Assembly: GCA_019104865.1 (NCBI GenBank)
Contig: JAHRWZ010000032.1
Coordinates: 1-64,000, forward strand
Length of the DNA stretch: 64,000 nt
From: Castellaniella sp.
GTDB lineage: Bacteria; Pseudomonadota; Gammaproteobacteria; Burkholderiales; Burkholderiaceae_B
Reading direction: 5' to 3'
In this document: one piece after another, positions 41,954 to 52,726 of the stretch
Layout of the letters: each line of letters begins with the position of its first letter
Position numbering within the stretch: the first letter of the stretch is position 1
Notes under the pieces: model-generated
Told to the model about the DNA's origin: nothing
The model's input: only the letters and a program-made list of their open reading frames with translations
Databases searched by the model: none
Translations under genes and position numbers: made by a program

Positions 41954-44002
41954 CTATACCGCAGCCGGCCTGACCGAGCCGGGCACGACCCGCGCCGCGA
42001 ACGTACCCACCAGGGTCTGGACGACATCATCCTGAGCCACCGCGTCTTCCGCAGCCTGCTGGCGACGGCCGCGCTCGGCCTGATCGACGGCATACGCCGT
42101 GTCATCACCCGTCGTGCCGTATTCGACTTCCAGACGCAGCACCCGGCCAAAATGTTCGGACAGCACGGTGCGCAGACGATCGTGGGCCACCCCTTCGGTC
42201 AGCGTGTGGATGGCAACGCGCAGGCGGATCTGGTGTTCGTTGCCCGCGAGCCATTCACTGTTGAGCGCGAGTTCCTGCGCGGTCCCGGTGATCGGCAGGG
42301 ACGCGGCCAGGGTCGGCCACCCGGCGGGCGTCAGATCGGCGGGGTCCGGGGTTTCCCGCGCCCCAGCCGCCGCGGACGAGTCACGCAGGCCTGCCACGGC
42401 ATCCGACAAAACCTCGTCATCCATCGCGACCGCATCGGCGGAAGCCGCCGGCTCGAAGTCGTCCGGCAGATCGGGAATGTCGGCCGTCCAGTCTTCGGTG
42501 GTGGCCACGGTATCGTCCGGCGGCACAGCAGGACCGGCCACGACAGGTTCGGCACGAACGTCGGGCACGGGCACCGCGTCGGCAACCCCGGGGTGCTGAA
42601 CAGGCGCCAACGGCGCCGACGCCACAGGCGCTGACGGCGCCGCGTCTTCCCAGGCAGGAATGCCGTCCCCCGCACCATTGGGCGGAGTATCGACAGATAC
42701 GACGACAGCGGACGCGGCCGGGGTGACAGCCACTGGCACCGCAGCGGGTGCGGATGCGGGCGCCGGAACCGCCGTGGACAGGGTCTCGGAAATCACTGCG
42801 GCTTTGGACGCAGCCGCGGGTACAGGCTGCGGGGCCGCCCCGGCGGCCACGGCGTCCGGTCGGGAAGCGGGTGCCGCCTGAGCGACCGCCGGCGCGTCCA
42901 GCCGCACCGGCGGCACCCGGTCAGGCGGCAGCAGCGCCAGCATGCGCAGGCACGCCATCACGAAACCGGCATATTCGTCCGGTGCCAGGGCCAGTTCCTG
43001 CCGGCTGTGGACGGCAACGGCATAGAACAGTTGCACATCGTCGGGGGTCAGTGTGCCGGCCAAGGCTTGCACTTCACCGGCCCAGGGATCGTCGGCCTGC
43101 GCATGCCCCAGGCGTTGCGCGATCGCCACCCGCGACAGCAGGACCACCAGATCCGCCAGCGCCGCCTGGAAGGACAGACCTCGCGCGGCGAGATCATCGG
43201 CCACAGCCAGAATACCGGGCGCATCCGCGGCGGCCAGGGCCTGCAGCAGAGACACCAGATGATGCTGATCCAGTGTGCCCAGCATTTCGCCCACGGCAGC
43301 GGCCGTCAGGTTGCCCGCCGAAAAGGAAATGGCCTGGTCGGTGAGGGACAACGCGTCGCGCATGGACCCTGCGGCCGCCTGCGCGATCAGACGCAGGCCC
43401 TGGGTATCGGCCGGAATGGATTCCTGATCGAGCACATACTTCAGATGATCGACGATGGCGGGCACCGTCATCTGCTTGAGATTGAACTGCAGGCAGCGCG
43501 ACAGGACGGTGACGGGGATCTTCTGGGGATCGGTGGTCGCCAGGATGAACTTGACGTGTTCGGGCGGCTCTTCCAGGGTCTTCAGCATGGCGTTGAAGGC
43601 ATGCCCGGTGAGCATGTGGACTTCGTCGATCATGTAGACCTTGTAGCGGCCGGATGACGGCGCATACACCGCCTGTTCCAGCAGCTGGGTCATCTCGTCC
43701 ACACCGCGATTGGAGGCGGCGTCCAGTTCGATGTAATCGACGTAGCGGCCTGCATCGATTTCGGTGCAGGCCTGGCAATGCCCGCAGGGTGTGGCCGTGA
43801 CACCCTGGGCGCAGTTCAGCGATTTGGCGAGGATGCGCGACAGGGTGGTCTTGCCGACCCCACGTGTCCCTGTGAACAGCCAGGCGTGGTGCAAGCGCCC
43901 TGAAGACAGCGCATGCGTCAATGCCCGGACCACATGGTCCTGGCCGATCAGGGTGTCGAATGAACGGGGGCGCCATTTGCGCGCCAGAACGAGATAGCTC
44001 AT
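41954..44002 (-). CDS. dnaX: DNA polymerase III subunits gamma/tau
   Basis: The protein is 682 residues from the ATG at 44002 (MSYLVLARKWRPRSFDTLIG). DnaX is the clamp-loader ATPase. Walker A GTRGVGKTTLSR, a four-Cys zinc module (CAQGVTATPCGHCQAC), the DEVHM Walker B and the sensor motif are clear in the first 370 residues. An Ala/Pro/Val-rich linker (about 390-540) precedes the tau C-terminal domain. I saw no A-rich slippery site for a shorter gamma form. Confidence 0.96.
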   Translation of the reverse strand: MSYLVLARKWRPRSFDTLIGQDHVVRALTHALSSGRLHHAWLFTGTRGVGKTTLSRILAKSLNCAQGVTATPCGHCQACTEIDAGRYVDYIELDAASNRGVDEMTQLLEQAVYAPSSGRYKVYMIDEVHMLTGHAFNAMLKTLEEPPEHVKFILATTDPQKIPVTVLSRCLQFNLKQMTVPAIVDHLKYVLDQESIPADTQGLRLIAQAAAGSMRDALSLTDQAISFSAGNLTAAAVGEMLGTLDQHHLVSLLQALAAADAPGILAVADDLAARGLSFQAALADLVVLLSRVAIAQRLGHAQADDPWAGEVQALAGTLTPDDVQLFYAVAVHSRQELALAPDEYAGFVMACLRMLALLPPDRVPPVRLDAPAVAQAAPASRPDAVAAGAAPQPVPAAASKAAVISETLSTAVPAPASAPAAVPVAVTPAASAVVVSVDTPPNGAGDGIPAWEDAAPSAPVASAPLAPVQHPGVADAVPVPDVRAEPVVAGPAVPPDDTVATTEDWTADIPDLPDDFEPAASADAVAMDDEVLSDAVAGLRDSSAAAGARETPDPADLTPAGWPTLAASLPITGTAQELALNSEWLAGNEHQIRLRVAIHTLTEGVAHDRLRTVLSEHFGRVLRLEVEYGTTGDDTAYAVDQAERGRRQQAAEDAVAQDDVVQTLVGTFAARVVPGSVRPAAV

Positions 44003-44036
44003 GAGTCGGCCGCCGCCCGGAAGAAGCAAAAGGAAA

Positions 44037-44131
44037 GGCGAGCCTGACTTCGGCACTGGTTCCGCACGGCTGTGGCTGCTTCGTTCCCGACCTGACCAAG
44101 TTCACCGCCGAACCATGCGAAGGGGCCCGCC
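44037..44131 (-). ncRNA. ffs: Bacterial small signal recognition particle RNA (4.5S)
   Basis: On the minus strand the RNA begins GGCGGGCCCC and ends GGCTCGCC, which pair end to end with one G-U. The apical portion contains GGTCAGGTCGGGAACGAAGCAG, the conserved SRP core with the GGAA tetraloop and asymmetric bulge that bind Ffh. Pyrimidine-rich sequence follows. Its place between dnaX and the next gene is conserved. Confidence 0.93.
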
Positions 44132-44150
44132 ATCCGAATTCTAACAGGGA

Positions 44151-45338
44151 TCAGGCGTTCTTTGCCTGAAGCGCGGCCACGGCCGGCAGCGTCTTGCCTT
44201 CCAGGAATTCCAGGAAGGCCCCGCCGCCGGTGGAAATATAGCCGACCCGATCCGCAATCCCGTATTTGGCAATGGCAGCGAGCGTATCGCCGCCACCCGC
44301 GATCGAAAACCCGTCGGAGTCGGCGATCGCCTGCGCGATGACACGGGTTCCACCCGCGAAGGCATCGAACTCGAACACGCCGACCGGACCGTTCCAGACG
44401 ATGGTGCCTGCCTGGCGCAGCTGCTGCGCCAATTTTTCCGCCGTCTTGGGACCGATGTCCAGGATCAGGTCGTCGGGGCCCACGTCGGTGGCGGCCTTGA
44501 CGGTAGCCGGCGCATCGGCCGCGAAGGTCGTGGCGACCACGACGTCCACCGGAATGGGGACCTCGACGCCACGCGCCCGCATGGCCCGCATCACGGCCTT
44601 TGCCTGATCGACCTGGTCGGGTTCCGCCAGCGACTTGCCGATCGGCAGGCCGGCAGCCAGCATGAAGGTATTGGCAATCCCGCCGCCCACGATCAGCTGA
44701 TCGACCTTGTCGGCCAGCGACTGCAGGATGGACAATTTGGTGGAGACTTTCGAGCCGCCCACGATCGCGACCATCGGCCGACGCGGCGATTGCAGGGCGC
44801 GCCCCAGCGCGTCCAGCTCGGCGGCCAGCAGAGGCCCCGCGCAGGCGACCGGCGCGAAACGCACCATGCCTTCGGTCGTGGCCTCGGCCCGATGCGCCGT
44901 GCCGAAGGCATCGTTCACATAGACATCGCACAGGGCCGCCATGCGGCGCGCGAGTTCTGGATCGTTTTTCTTTTCGCCGGGATTGCAGCGACAGTTTTCC
45001 AGCAGGACGACTGCGCCGGGCTTCAGATCGACGCCATCCACCCAGTCACGGACCAGGGGTACGGGCCGGCCCAGCAATTCGCTCAGACGATCGGCCACCG
45101 GTTGCAGAGTGTCTTCAGGCCCGACCACGCCTTCCTTGGGCCGCCCCAGGTGGGACGTCACCATGACTGTGGCGCCCGCATCCAGTGCCAGCCGGATCGC
45201 CGGCACCGAGGCTCGAATCCGGGTGTCCTCGGTGATGCGCCCCTGCTCCAGAGGCACATTCAGGTCGGAACGGATGAAAACGCGTTTGCCCGCCAGGGCG
45301 CCGGCCTGCGCCAGGCCGGAGAGTGTCTGAATGGTCAT
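44151..45338 (-). CDS. pgk: Phosphoglycerate kinase
   Basis: This 395-residue glycolytic enzyme transfers phosphate from 1,3-bisphosphoglycerate to ADP. Signatures are [13 protein letters not shown] at the N-terminus, [25 protein letters not shown] and the GGGDTLA nucleotide loop. It is third in the minus-strand tkt-gap-pgk set, but a terminator lies between gap and pgk. Confidence 0.98.
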   Translation of the reverse strand: MTIQTLSGLAQAGALAGKRVFIRSDLNVPLEQGRITEDTRIRASVPAIRLALDAGATVMVTSHLGRPKEGVVGPEDTLQPVADRLSELLGRPVPLVRDWVDGVDLKPGAVVLLENCRCNPGEKKNDPELARRMAALCDVYVNDAFGTAHRAEATTEGMVRFAPVACAGPLLAAELDALGRALQSPRRPMVAIVGGSKVSTKLSILQSLADKVDQLIVGGGIANTFMLAAGLPIGKSLAEPDQVDQAKAVMRAMRARGVEVPIPVDVVVATTFAADAPATVKAATDVGPDDLILDIGPKTAEKLAQQLRQAGTIVWNGPVGVFEFDAFAGGTRVIAQAIADSDGFSIAGGGDTLAAIAKYGIADRVGYISTGGGAFLEFLEGKTLPAVAALQAKNA

Positions 45339-45435
45339 CTGTAATACCCTATCGATATGAGGTCCGGCTCACGCCGCGGACTGCGGCATCCCCTGCTGGA
45401 ACCGCCTTGCCTGGCCGGATGCACACCGGCATCCG

Positions 45436-45460
45436 GAAAAAGGGCGGGTTGCCCCGCCCT
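45436..45460 (-). terminator. Intrinsic terminator after gap
   Basis: On the minus strand AGGGCGGG, a four-base loop and CCCGCCCT are followed by TTTTTCCGG, 58 bases after the gap stop. Some transcription may read on to pgk. Confidence 0.85.
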
Positions 45461-45517
45461 CGTTTCCTGTCCGGCCCTGCCAATGACACGGGCCGGATAT
45501 GCACCGGAGGATCCGGA

Positions 45518-46528
45518 TTATTTCGCCGCCATCAGCGCCACGGTGGTATCGAGCATGCGGTTCGAGAACCCCCACTCGTTGTCATACCAGGAGCCGACCT
45601 TCACCAGCGTGCCGGAGACCTTGGTCAGGGAGGCATCGACGGTGCTGGACACCGGGTTGTGGTTGAAGTCGACGGACACGAGCGGTTCGGTCGTGTAATC
45701 CAGGATGCCCTTCAGAGGGCCTTCGGCGGCCGCCTTCAGGATGCCGTTGACCTCGTCCACGGAGGTCTCGCGCGGCGCTACGAAGGACAGATCGACGATG
45801 GACACGTTGATCGTCGGCACGCGGATGGCATAGCCGTCGAGCTTGCCGTTGAGTTCCGGCAGCACCAGGCCGACGGCCGACGCGGCGCCGGTCTTGGTCG
45901 GGATCATGCTGTGCGTGGCGGACCGCGCGCGGCGCAGGTCGGAGTGGTACACGTCGGTCAGGACCTGGTCGTTGGTGTAAGCGTGCACCGTGGTCATCAG
46001 GCCGTTGACGATGCCCAGCTTCTGGTGCAGGGGATGAACCAGCGGCGCCAGGCAGTTGGTGGTGCACGAAGCGTTGGAGATGACGGTGTCCGACGCCTTC
46101 AGGACATGGTGGTTGACGCCATAGACGATGGTCGCGTCCACGTCCTTGCCGCCCGGCGCGGAAATGATGACCTTTTTCGCGCCGCCCTTCAGGTGGGCCG
46201 AGGCTTTTTCCTTCGAGGTGAAAAAGCCCGTGCATTCCAGCACGACATCCACGCCCAGGTCGCCCCAGGGCAGCTTGGCGGGATCGCGGTCGGCCAGCAC
46301 CCGGATCCGGTCGCCATCGACCACCATATAGTCGCCATCGACCTCGACCGTGCCGGGGAAGCGGCCATGGGCCGTGTCATAGCGCGTCAGGTGCGCGTTG
46401 GTCTTGGGATCGCCCAGGTCGTTGATGGCGACGATCTGGATATCGTGTTTTTTCCCGTCTTCGTAGTGGGCACGCAGGATGTTGCGGCCGATACGGCCGT
46501 AACCATTGATGGCGACACGGATGGTCAT
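45518..46528 (-). CDS. gap: Glyceraldehyde-3-phosphate dehydrogenase
   Basis: This 336-residue enzyme oxidises glyceraldehyde-3-phosphate with NAD(P). It has the Rossmann motif [16 protein letters not shown] and the catalytic Cys in [12 protein letters not shown]. It follows tkt by 12 bases and is probably co-transcribed with it. Confidence 0.98.
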   Translation of the reverse strand: MTIRVAINGYGRIGRNILRAHYEDGKKHDIQIVAINDLGDPKTNAHLTRYDTAHGRFPGTVEVDGDYMVVDGDRIRVLADRDPAKLPWGDLGVDVVLECTGFFTSKEKASAHLKGGAKKVIISAPGGKDVDATIVYGVNHHVLKASDTVISNASCTTNCLAPLVHPLHQKLGIVNGLMTTVHAYTNDQVLTDVYHSDLRRARSATHSMIPTKTGAASAVGLVLPELNGKLDGYAIRVPTINVSIVDLSFVAPRETSVDEVNGILKAAAEGPLKGILDYTTEPLVSVDFNHNPVSSTVDASLTKVSGTLVKVGSWYDNEWGFSNRMLDTTVALMAAK

Positions 46529-46540
46529 GAGGGATCTCCT

Positions 46541-48586
46541 TTACAAAAGCTGCTCGACCGTGGCGGCCACATGTTCGGCCGCCAGGTTGAAATATTTGAA
46601 CAGCACACCCGCCGGGGCGGATTCCCCGAAGGTATCGATGCCCACGACGGCGCCCGTCGTGCCGACATATTTGTACCAGGTGGCCGTGCCACCCGCCTCG
46701 ACCGCCACGCGCGGCAGGCCGGCCGGCAGCACGGCGGCGCGCCAGGCGGCATCCTGGGCATCGAAGACCTGCGTGCAGGGCATCGACACCACCCGGGTGG
46801 CCACGCCGCGCGACGCCAGCTGATCCTGCGCCTTCAGCGCGAGTTCGATCTCGGACCCGGTGGCGATGATGACCGCGCAGGCGCCGACCATGTCGCGCAG
46901 CACGTAGCCGCCGCGCGCAATGGCGTCGGTGGTGGCCTGATCACGGGCCACGAACGGCAGATTCTGGCGCGACAGCAGCAGGGCCGAGGGGCCGCCGGCA
47001 TGCACCGCCATGCCCAGGCTGGCCGGGCGCGTCAGCGCGGCCTGCCAGGCCACGGCGGTTTCGGTCGTATCGCAGGGCCGCCAGACGTGCAGATTCGGGA
47101 TCAGGCGCAGGCTGCCGGCATGCTCGATGGACTGGTGCGTGGGACCGTCCTCGCCCAGGCCGATGGAATCGTGGGTGAAGACGTGCACGACGCGCTGCTT
47201 CATGAGCGCCGCCATGCGCAGGGCGTTGCGCGAATAGTCGGAGAAGGTCAGGAACGTGCCGCCGAACGGCAGATAACCGCCATGCAGGGCCATGCCGTTC
47301 ATGATGGCGGCCATGCCGAATTCGCGCACGCCGTAATTGATGTGTCGGCCCGCCTGCAGGCCGTCGGACGTGTTGCGCACCGGCGTGACGCCCTTCCAGT
47401 CGGTGAAGTTCGACCCGGTCAGGTCGGCCGACCCACCCAGCAGTTCCGGCAGGATCTCGGCGAAAGCCGCGATGGCCTGCTGAGATGCCTTGCGCGAGGC
47501 GATGGATTCGGCCTTGTCTTGCGTCGACAATACGTACGCCTGGGCACGCTGGACAAAATCGGTCGGCAGTTCGCCCGCCATGCGGCGGCACAGTTCGGCC
47601 GCCAGTTCGGGATAGGCTTCCGCGTAATGATCGAAGCGCACCTGCCAGTCGGACTGCTGATGCGCGCCGCGTGCGCGACCGTTCCAGTAGGCATAGACCT
47701 CGCGCGGGATCTCGAACGGCGGGTAATTCCAGCCCATGGCCTTGCGCGCGGCGGCGATCTCGTCGGCGCCCAACGGGGATCCGTGGACCTTTTCGGTGCC
47801 GGCCTTGGTAGGCGCGCCGCGCCCAATCACGGTGCGGCAGCAGATCAGGGTCGGCCCGCGCCGGGCGGCGGCATGCGTGCGCGCCTGGGTGATGGCCGCA
47901 TCGATGGCGTTCATGTCATGGCCATTGACCCCGCGCAGTACATTCCAGCCATAGGCCTCGAAGCGCGCCGGGGTGTCGTCGGCGAACCAGTTCTCGACCT
48001 CGCCGTCGATGGAAATGCCGTTGTCGTCGTAGAACACGATCAGCCGCGACAGGCCCAGCGTACCCGCCAGCGAGCAGGCCTCGTGGGAGATGCCTTCCAT
48101 GAGGCAACCGTCGCCGACGAACACATAGGTATCGTGGTCGATGATGTCGTGACCGGGCCGGTTGAATTCCTGTGCCAGCAAGGCCTGTGCCAGCGCCATG
48201 CCGACGCCGTTGGCCAGCCCCTGACCCAGCGGGCCGGTGGTGGTCTCGACCCCCGGGGTGACACCGACTTCCGGGTGGCCGGGCGTGCGTGAATGCAACT
48301 GGCGGAAATTGCGCAGTTCGTCGATAGGCAGGTCATAGCCGCTGAGATGCAGCAGCGCGTACAGCAACATCGAGCCGTGGCCATTGGACAGCACGAAACG
48401 GTCGCGATCGATCCACGCCGGATCGGACGGGTTGTGGCGCAAATGCCGCGTCCACAGCACATGGGCGATGTCGGCCATGCCCATGGGGGCCCCGGGGTGT
48501 CCCGAATTGGCTTGTTGGACGGCATCCATGGCCAGGACGCGGATGGCATTGGCCATGGAAGGATCGGGGGCGGGCAAAGCGCTCAT
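46541..48586 (-). CDS. tkt: Transketolase
   Basis: The enzyme is 681 residues from the ATG at 48586 ([20 protein letters not shown]); an ATG 30 bases later is also possible. The thiamine diphosphate motif is [15 protein letters not shown] through [10 protein letters not shown]; other conserved stretches are [12 protein letters not shown] and [15 protein letters not shown]. It links glycolysis with the pentose phosphate pathway, and transaldolase is elsewhere in the window. Confidence 0.97.
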   Translation of the reverse strand: MSALPAPDPSMANAIRVLAMDAVQQANSGHPGAPMGMADIAHVLWTRHLRHNPSDPAWIDRDRFVLSNGHGSMLLYALLHLSGYDLPIDELRNFRQLHSRTPGHPEVGVTPGVETTTGPLGQGLANGVGMALAQALLAQEFNRPGHDIIDHDTYVFVGDGCLMEGISHEACSLAGTLGLSRLIVFYDDNGISIDGEVENWFADDTPARFEAYGWNVLRGVNGHDMNAIDAAITQARTHAAARRGPTLICCRTVIGRGAPTKAGTEKVHGSPLGADEIAAARKAMGWNYPPFEIPREVYAYWNGRARGAHQQSDWQVRFDHYAEAYPELAAELCRRMAGELPTDFVQRAQAYVLSTQDKAESIASRKASQQAIAAFAEILPELLGGSADLTGSNFTDWKGVTPVRNTSDGLQAGRHINYGVREFGMAAIMNGMALHGGYLPFGGTFLTFSDYSRNALRMAALMKQRVVHVFTHDSIGLGEDGPTHQSIEHAGSLRLIPNLHVWRPCDTTETAVAWQAALTRPASLGMAVHAGGPSALLLSRQNLPFVARDQATTDAIARGGYVLRDMVGACAVIIATGSEIELALKAQDQLASRGVATRVVSMPCTQVFDAQDAAWRAAVLPAGLPRVAVEAGGTATWYKYVGTTGAVVGIDTFGESAPAGVLFKYFNLAAEHVAATVEQLL

Positions 48587-48724
48587 AGGTCTTGGGGGCG
48601 AACCGGGCGGCCAATGCCGCAAGCCTCGCCGTATCGAGGATGACAAAGCCCTGAATTTTACCACCCTGCCCGCTCCGGTTTATAGTCCGTGCATCCGTAC
48701 AGCAGGGCTATTGCCCCGCCCCCC

Positions 48725-49447
48725 ATGCCCGACGCCCGATTTTTCTGCCCGACTCCGCTGCAGGCCAACAGCCGAATCGAACTGCCCGAGGCCCTGGCGC
48801 ATCACGCGCTACGGGTGTTGCGCCTACCTGCGGACACGGCCATCACCTTGTTCGATGGCCGCGGCGGCCAGTACTCCGCCGTGCTGCGGATCGCGGGGCG
48901 CACAGCCCTGGCCGACCTGGGCACCCGCGAAGACATCGAATGCGAACTGCGTGGCACGCTGGTCCTGGTCCAGGGCATCGCCTCCGGCGACAAAATGGAC
49001 TGGGTGGTGGAAAAGGCCGTCGAACTGGGGGTGAGCGAACTGCACCCGGTCGCCGCCGAGCGCAGTGTCCTGCGCCTGAGCGGCCCGCGCCTGGACAAAC
49101 GCCTGGCGCACTGGCGCGCCATCGTCCAGGCGGCCGCCGAACAATGCGGACGCAACCGCCTGATGCGCATCCACGAACCCGTGCCGTTGGACGCCTGCCT
49201 GACGCGGCTGACAGGCCCGACCCTGTTCTGCCACCCGGATGGCGACCACAGCTTCGCCCAGGCCCTACGAACGATTCAGGACCGGCTCACGCTATTGGTG
49301 GGGCCGGAAGGCGGCTGGTCGCCCGAGGAACTGGCGCTGGCCGGGCGCCAGGGGCTGGGCGCGGTGCGTTTCGGATCACGGGTGCTGCGCACCGAGACCG
49401 CCGGGCTGGCCATGACGGCGGCGGCGACGGCCTTGCTGGACTGGTGA
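48725..49447 (+). CDS. rsmE: 16S rRNA m3U1498 methyltransferase
   Basis: This SPOUT-class methyltransferase is 240 residues from the ATG at 48725 (MPDARFFCPTPLQANSRIEL). An N-terminal PUA-like domain is followed by the knotted SAM site (LLVGPEGGWSPEELALA and LGSRVLRTETA-type residues near the end). It converges on the tautomerase gene with 7 bases between the stops. Confidence 0.95.
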   Translation: MPDARFFCPTPLQANSRIELPEALAHHALRVLRLPADTAITLFDGRGGQYSAVLRIAGRTALADLGTREDIECELRGTLVLVQGIASGDKMDWVVEKAVELGVSELHPVAAERSVLRLSGPRLDKRLAHWRAIVQAAAEQCGRNRLMRIHEPVPLDACLTRLTGPTLFCHPDGDHSFAQALRTIQDRLTLLVGPEGGWSPEELALAGRQGLGAVRFGSRVLRTETAGLAMTAAATALLDW

Positions 49448-49454
49448 ACCGGCC

Positions 49455-49646
49455 CTATCGCCCGAGGTCCTTGGCGGTCGTCCCCGCAATGCACCAGTTT
49501 TCCTTGGGCATGTCGTGCACCCAGATGCGGACACTTTGCTGCGGGACTCCCAGGGTTTCGACCAGGACATCCGTCATTTTCTGGAACATGACTTTTTTCT
49601 GTTCCTCTGTCCGGCCTTCAAGCATATAGACTTGTACGAACGGCAT
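49455..49646 (-). CDS. 4-oxalocrotonate tautomerase family enzyme
   Basis: This 63-residue protein has the catalytic N-terminal proline after Met removal (MPFVQVYMLEGRTEEQKK). The family works as oligomers, here probably isomerising 2-hydroxymuconate to 2-oxo-3-hexenedioate. The start follows GAGGAAAAACG. It is last in a minus-strand meta-cleavage operon. Family tautomerases are promiscuous, so the substrate rests on context. Confidence 0.9.
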   Translation of the reverse strand: MPFVQVYMLEGRTEEQKKVMFQKMTDVLVETLGVPQQSVRIWVHDMPKENWCIAGTTAKDLGR

Positions 49647-49655
49647 CGTTTTTCC

Positions 49656-50444
49656 TCAAGAAAAGCGCACGGAAACGGACCCCATGCCCTGCATGTGCAA
49701 GGCGACGTGATCGCCGGGATCGACGGCCACCGCCTCGGTGATGCCGCCGGTCAGGATCAGCGTTCCCGCCGGGATGGATTGCCCGCGCCGCCCCAGGTGA
49801 TCGGCCAACATCGCCACCGCGTTGGCCGGATGCCCGAGCACGGCCGCCCCCGCCCCCACCGAGACGATCCGGCCGTTCTTTTCCATCACCACACCCGTGG
49901 TGCGCAGGTCCAGATCGCGCGGCTCGCGCATGATGCCGCCCACCACGAAACGCGAGGACGAACAGTTGTCGGCCACCACGCTTTTCAGGTCGAACTTGAA
50001 GTCGCGATAGCGGCTGTCGATCACCTCGATGCCCGCGAGCACGAAATCGGTGGCGGCCAGCACCTCGGCGATCGTGCAGCCCGGACCCGCGAGCGGCGCC
50101 TTGGTGACGAAGACGATTTCCGGCTCTACTTTGGGGTGGATGAGTTCGGCGTGGCGGCAGTCCCCACCATCGGGCACGAGAAACGTATCGGTGAGAAAGC
50201 CGAAAATGGGGGTCTCCACCCCCATCTGCCGCATCTTGGCATAGGAGGTCAGACCCGCTTTCAGGCCAGCCACGCGCGCCCCGCGTGCCAGTTTGCGCCG
50301 CAGGATCTCGTCCTGGATGGCGTAGGCGTCATCCCATCCCATGTCTGGATGATCCAGGGTGATCTTCAGCGTGTCCCGCGCCTGCAGCTCGCAGGTTTCC
50401 AGCCGCTCGGCGAGTGCCTGGATCAAGGTCGTGTCCAGATTCAT
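49656..50444 (-). CDS. 2-oxo-3-hexenedioate decarboxylase (DmpH/AmnE-like)
   Basis: The enzyme is 262 residues from the ATG at 50444, which follows AGGAGAAAGCGGC and overlaps the hydratase stop (ATGA). Metal-ligand motifs HPKVEPEIVFV and GIEVIDSRYRDFKF are of the FAH-like decarboxylase/hydratase family. It decarboxylates oxalocrotonate to 2-oxopent-4-enoate with Mg. It is homologous to the gene just upstream, and the pair normally forms a complex. Confidence 0.9.
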   Translation of the reverse strand: MNLDTTLIQALAERLETCELQARDTLKITLDHPDMGWDDAYAIQDEILRRKLARGARVAGLKAGLTSYAKMRQMGVETPIFGFLTDTFLVPDGGDCRHAELIHPKVEPEIVFVTKAPLAGPGCTIAEVLAATDFVLAGIEVIDSRYRDFKFDLKSVVADNCSSSRFVVGGIMREPRDLDLRTTGVVMEKNGRIVSVGAGAAVLGHPANAVAMLADHLGRRGQSIPAGTLILTGGITEAVAVDPGDHVALHMQGMGSVSVRFS

Positions 50445-51256
50445 GCCGCTTTCTCCTGGCGGACCGCGTCCGCATCGATAAAGCGTACGCCGCAGGCCCC
50501 GATCCCGCCGATCGAGACCCGCAGGCTGTCGCCCGCCTTCACGGGCGACATGGCCGCGAGCGCGCCCGACAGAATCACCTCGCCCGCCTTCAGACCCACA
50601 CCCAGCGCGCCCAGCGCGTTGGCAAGCCACGCCACGGCATTGGCCGGATGCCCCAGCGCCGCCGCACCGGCGCCCGTACCGATCAACTCGCCGTTTTTCT
50701 CGAACACCATGCCGCAGGTGCGTAGATCCAGTCCGCGCGGGCTGACCAGCTGGTCGCCCAGCACGAATACCCCGCAGGAGGCGTTGTCGGCCACCGTATC
50801 CTGGATCTTGATCTTCCAATCGCGGATGCGCGAATCGACGATCTCGAAGCAGGTCGTCACGGCTTCGGTGGCCGCCAGCACGTCGCTGATCCCCACCCCC
50901 GGGCCGGTCAAGTCCTTTTTCAGGATGAAGGCGATCTCGCCTTCGGCCTTGGGCTGGATGAGCCCGGCCATGGGAATGGCCTCGCCCGGCGCATAGACCA
51001 TGTCGCTCAGCAGATAGCCGAAGTCCGGCTGGTAGACCCGCAACATATCCATCACGGCTCGGCTGGTGACCCCGATTTTCTTGCCCACCACCCGAGCACC
51101 CGCGGCCAGGCGGCGGCTGATCATGCGCTGCTGGACATGATAGGCATCCTCGATGGTGATGGACGGGTGGCGCTCGGTGAGCGGCGCGACGACCTGCCGG
51201 TCCGTCCACGCGCCGTACAACTCATCGCCCAGGCGTTCGATCAATGACTGTTCCAT
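50441..51256 (-). CDS. 2-oxopent-4-enoate hydratase (DmpE/AmnF-like)
   Basis: The enzyme is 271 residues from the ATG at 51256, chosen for the GGGAAGAAAC ribosome-binding site; an ATG 15 bases upstream has none. Conserved stretches are VVGKKIGVTSRAV, QPKAEGEIAFIL and FEIVDSRIRDWKIKI. It hydrates 2-oxopent-4-enoate to 4-hydroxy-2-oxovalerate. The aldolase and acetaldehyde dehydrogenase that normally follow are absent from the window. Confidence 0.9.
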   Translation of the reverse strand: MEQSLIERLGDELYGAWTDRQVVAPLTERHPSITIEDAYHVQQRMISRRLAAGARVVGKKIGVTSRAVMDMLRVYQPDFGYLLSDMVYAPGEAIPMAGLIQPKAEGEIAFILKKDLTGPGVGISDVLAATEAVTTCFEIVDSRIRDWKIKIQDTVADNASCGVFVLGDQLVSPRGLDLRTCGMVFEKNGELIGTGAGAAALGHPANAVAWLANALGALGVGLKAGEVILSGALAAMSPVKAGDSLRVSIGGIGACGVRFIDADAVRQEKAA

Positions 51257-51271
51257 GTTGTTTCTTCCCAT

Positions 51272-52726
51272 TCAGAGCTTCACGCAGATGTTGCGCATTT
51301 CCGTGTAGAACTCGAGCGAGTGTATGCCGCCCTCACGGCCGATCCCGGATTGCTTCGACCCCCCGAAGGGCGTGCGCAAATCACGCAGGAACCATGAATT
51401 CACCCACACCAGCCCCGACTCGATCTGGTTGGCCACCCGGTGGGCGCGCGACAGATCCCGTGTCCACACCGAACACGCCAGACCATAATCCGTGTCATTG
51501 GCCCGACGAATCACCTCGTCTTCATCGTCGAACGGCTGCACGAGCGTGCAAGGCCCGAAGATCTCTTCGCGCGCGATGGGCGACTGGTCATCCAGCCCGG
51601 TCCAGATGGTCGGCTGCACCCAGGCGCCCTCGGACAGACGCCCCGGCATCGGCGGCACACCCCCACCGGTCACCACGTGGGCCCCCAGATCCGTCGCCTT
51701 TTGGTAGTAGGACAGCACCTTGCGCTGATGTTCGCGGGACACCAGAGGGCCCAGCGTCACGCCATCCCCGTCGGGGCAGCCGATCTTGAGCGCCTCGGCC
51801 CCGGCCTTCAGACGTTGCACGAAGGCTTCGAACAAGGGGCGCTCGACGTAGATCCGCTCGGTGCCAAGGCACACCTGACCGCAGTTTGCAAAGGATGATC
51901 TCAGGCACCCTTCGATCGTGGCATCCAGATCGCAGTCCGCGAACACGATGGCCGGATTCTTGCCCCCCAGCTCGAGGGACACAGGCCTTGCGCCGGTGGC
52001 GGCGGCGCGCATGATGGCCGCGCCGGTCCGCGTCTCGCCGGTGAACGTGATCGCATCCACATCGGGATGCTCCGTCAGGAAGGCCCCGGCGGAATCCGGT
52101 CCGAAGCCATTGACCACGTTATAGACCCCGGCCGGCAACCCCACCTCGTTCATCACTTCTCCCAGCAGCGTCGCCGTCTGAGGCGTGTCCTCGGACGGCT
52201 TGACCACGACCGTATTGCCACAAGCCAGGGCGGGGCCGACCTTCCAGGTCATCAGCAGCAACGGCAGGTTCCAGGGGCAAATGACGCCAATCACACCGAC
52301 AGGACGGCGAATCGCATAATTCAGCGCACCACGTCCATCGGGGGTGTGGGTTTCGAAGAACTCGGACGGCACACTGCGGATCACATCCGCGAATATCTTG
52401 AAATTTGCCGCGCCACGCGGAATATCCAGATGACGGGCCAGGCCGTACGGTTTGCCCGTGTCCGCGCATTCCGCCTCCAGGAAGTCATCGAAGCGGCGGT
52501 GGATGGCATGGGATATTTCGATCAGAAGCTCCGCCCGGTCATCCACCCGCATGGAGCCCCACGGTCCACGCAAGGCGAGACGCGCGGCACGCACGGCCTG
52601 GTCCACTTCCTCTCGTCCCGCCTCGTGAACCGTGGCCAGTGGCGAATGATCCATGGGCGAGTGCTTCGTGAACTGCCGGGGCGCATCGACAAACACCCCG
52701 TTGATGAAATTGCGGACTGCCTTCAT
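51272..52726 (-). CDS. 2-hydroxymuconic semialdehyde dehydrogenase-like aldehyde dehydrogenase
   Basis: This 484-residue NAD-dependent aldehyde dehydrogenase has catalytic Glu in LELGGKNPA and Cys in NCGQVCLGTERI. CPWNLPLLLMTWKVGPAL and RTPFGGSKQSGIGREGG match the DmpC/AmnC/NbaE group, which oxidises 2-hydroxy- or 2-aminomuconic semialdehydes. The start follows GGAGGAAAC. It is the first gene of the operon and divergent from gntR; the exact ring-cleavage product cannot be told from sequence. Confidence 0.9.
   Translation of the reverse strand: MKAVRNFINGVFVDAPRQFTKHSPMDHSPLATVHEAGREEVDQAVRAARLALRGPWGSMRVDDRAELLIEISHAIHRRFDDFLEAECADTGKPYGLARHLDIPRGAANFKIFADVIRSVPSEFFETHTPDGRGALNYAIRRPVGVIGVICPWNLPLLLMTWKVGPALACGNTVVVKPSEDTPQTATLLGEVMNEVGLPAGVYNVVNGFGPDSAGAFLTEHPDVDAITFTGETRTGAAIMRAAATGARPVSLELGGKNPAIVFADCDLDATIEGCLRSSFANCGQVCLGTERIYVERPLFEAFVQRLKAGAEALKIGCPDGDGVTLGPLVSREHQRKVLSYYQKATDLGAHVVTGGGVPPMPGRLSEGAWVQPTIWTGLDDQSPIAREEIFGPCTLVQPFDDEDEVIRRANDTDYGLACSVWTRDLSRAHRVANQIESGLVWVNSWFLRDLRTPFGGSKQSGIGREGGIHSLEFYTEMRNICVKL

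Noticed and set aside
44151-46528. pgk, gap and tkt as part of a Calvin cycle operon
   Set aside because: No RuBisCO, phosphoribulokinase or CbbR gene is nearby, so ordinary glycolysis and the pentose phosphate pathway suffice.
45323-48292. A 989-codon open frame antisense to gap and tkt
   Set aside because: A shadow frame across two well-identified genes and a terminator; no homology pattern and no ribosome-binding site.
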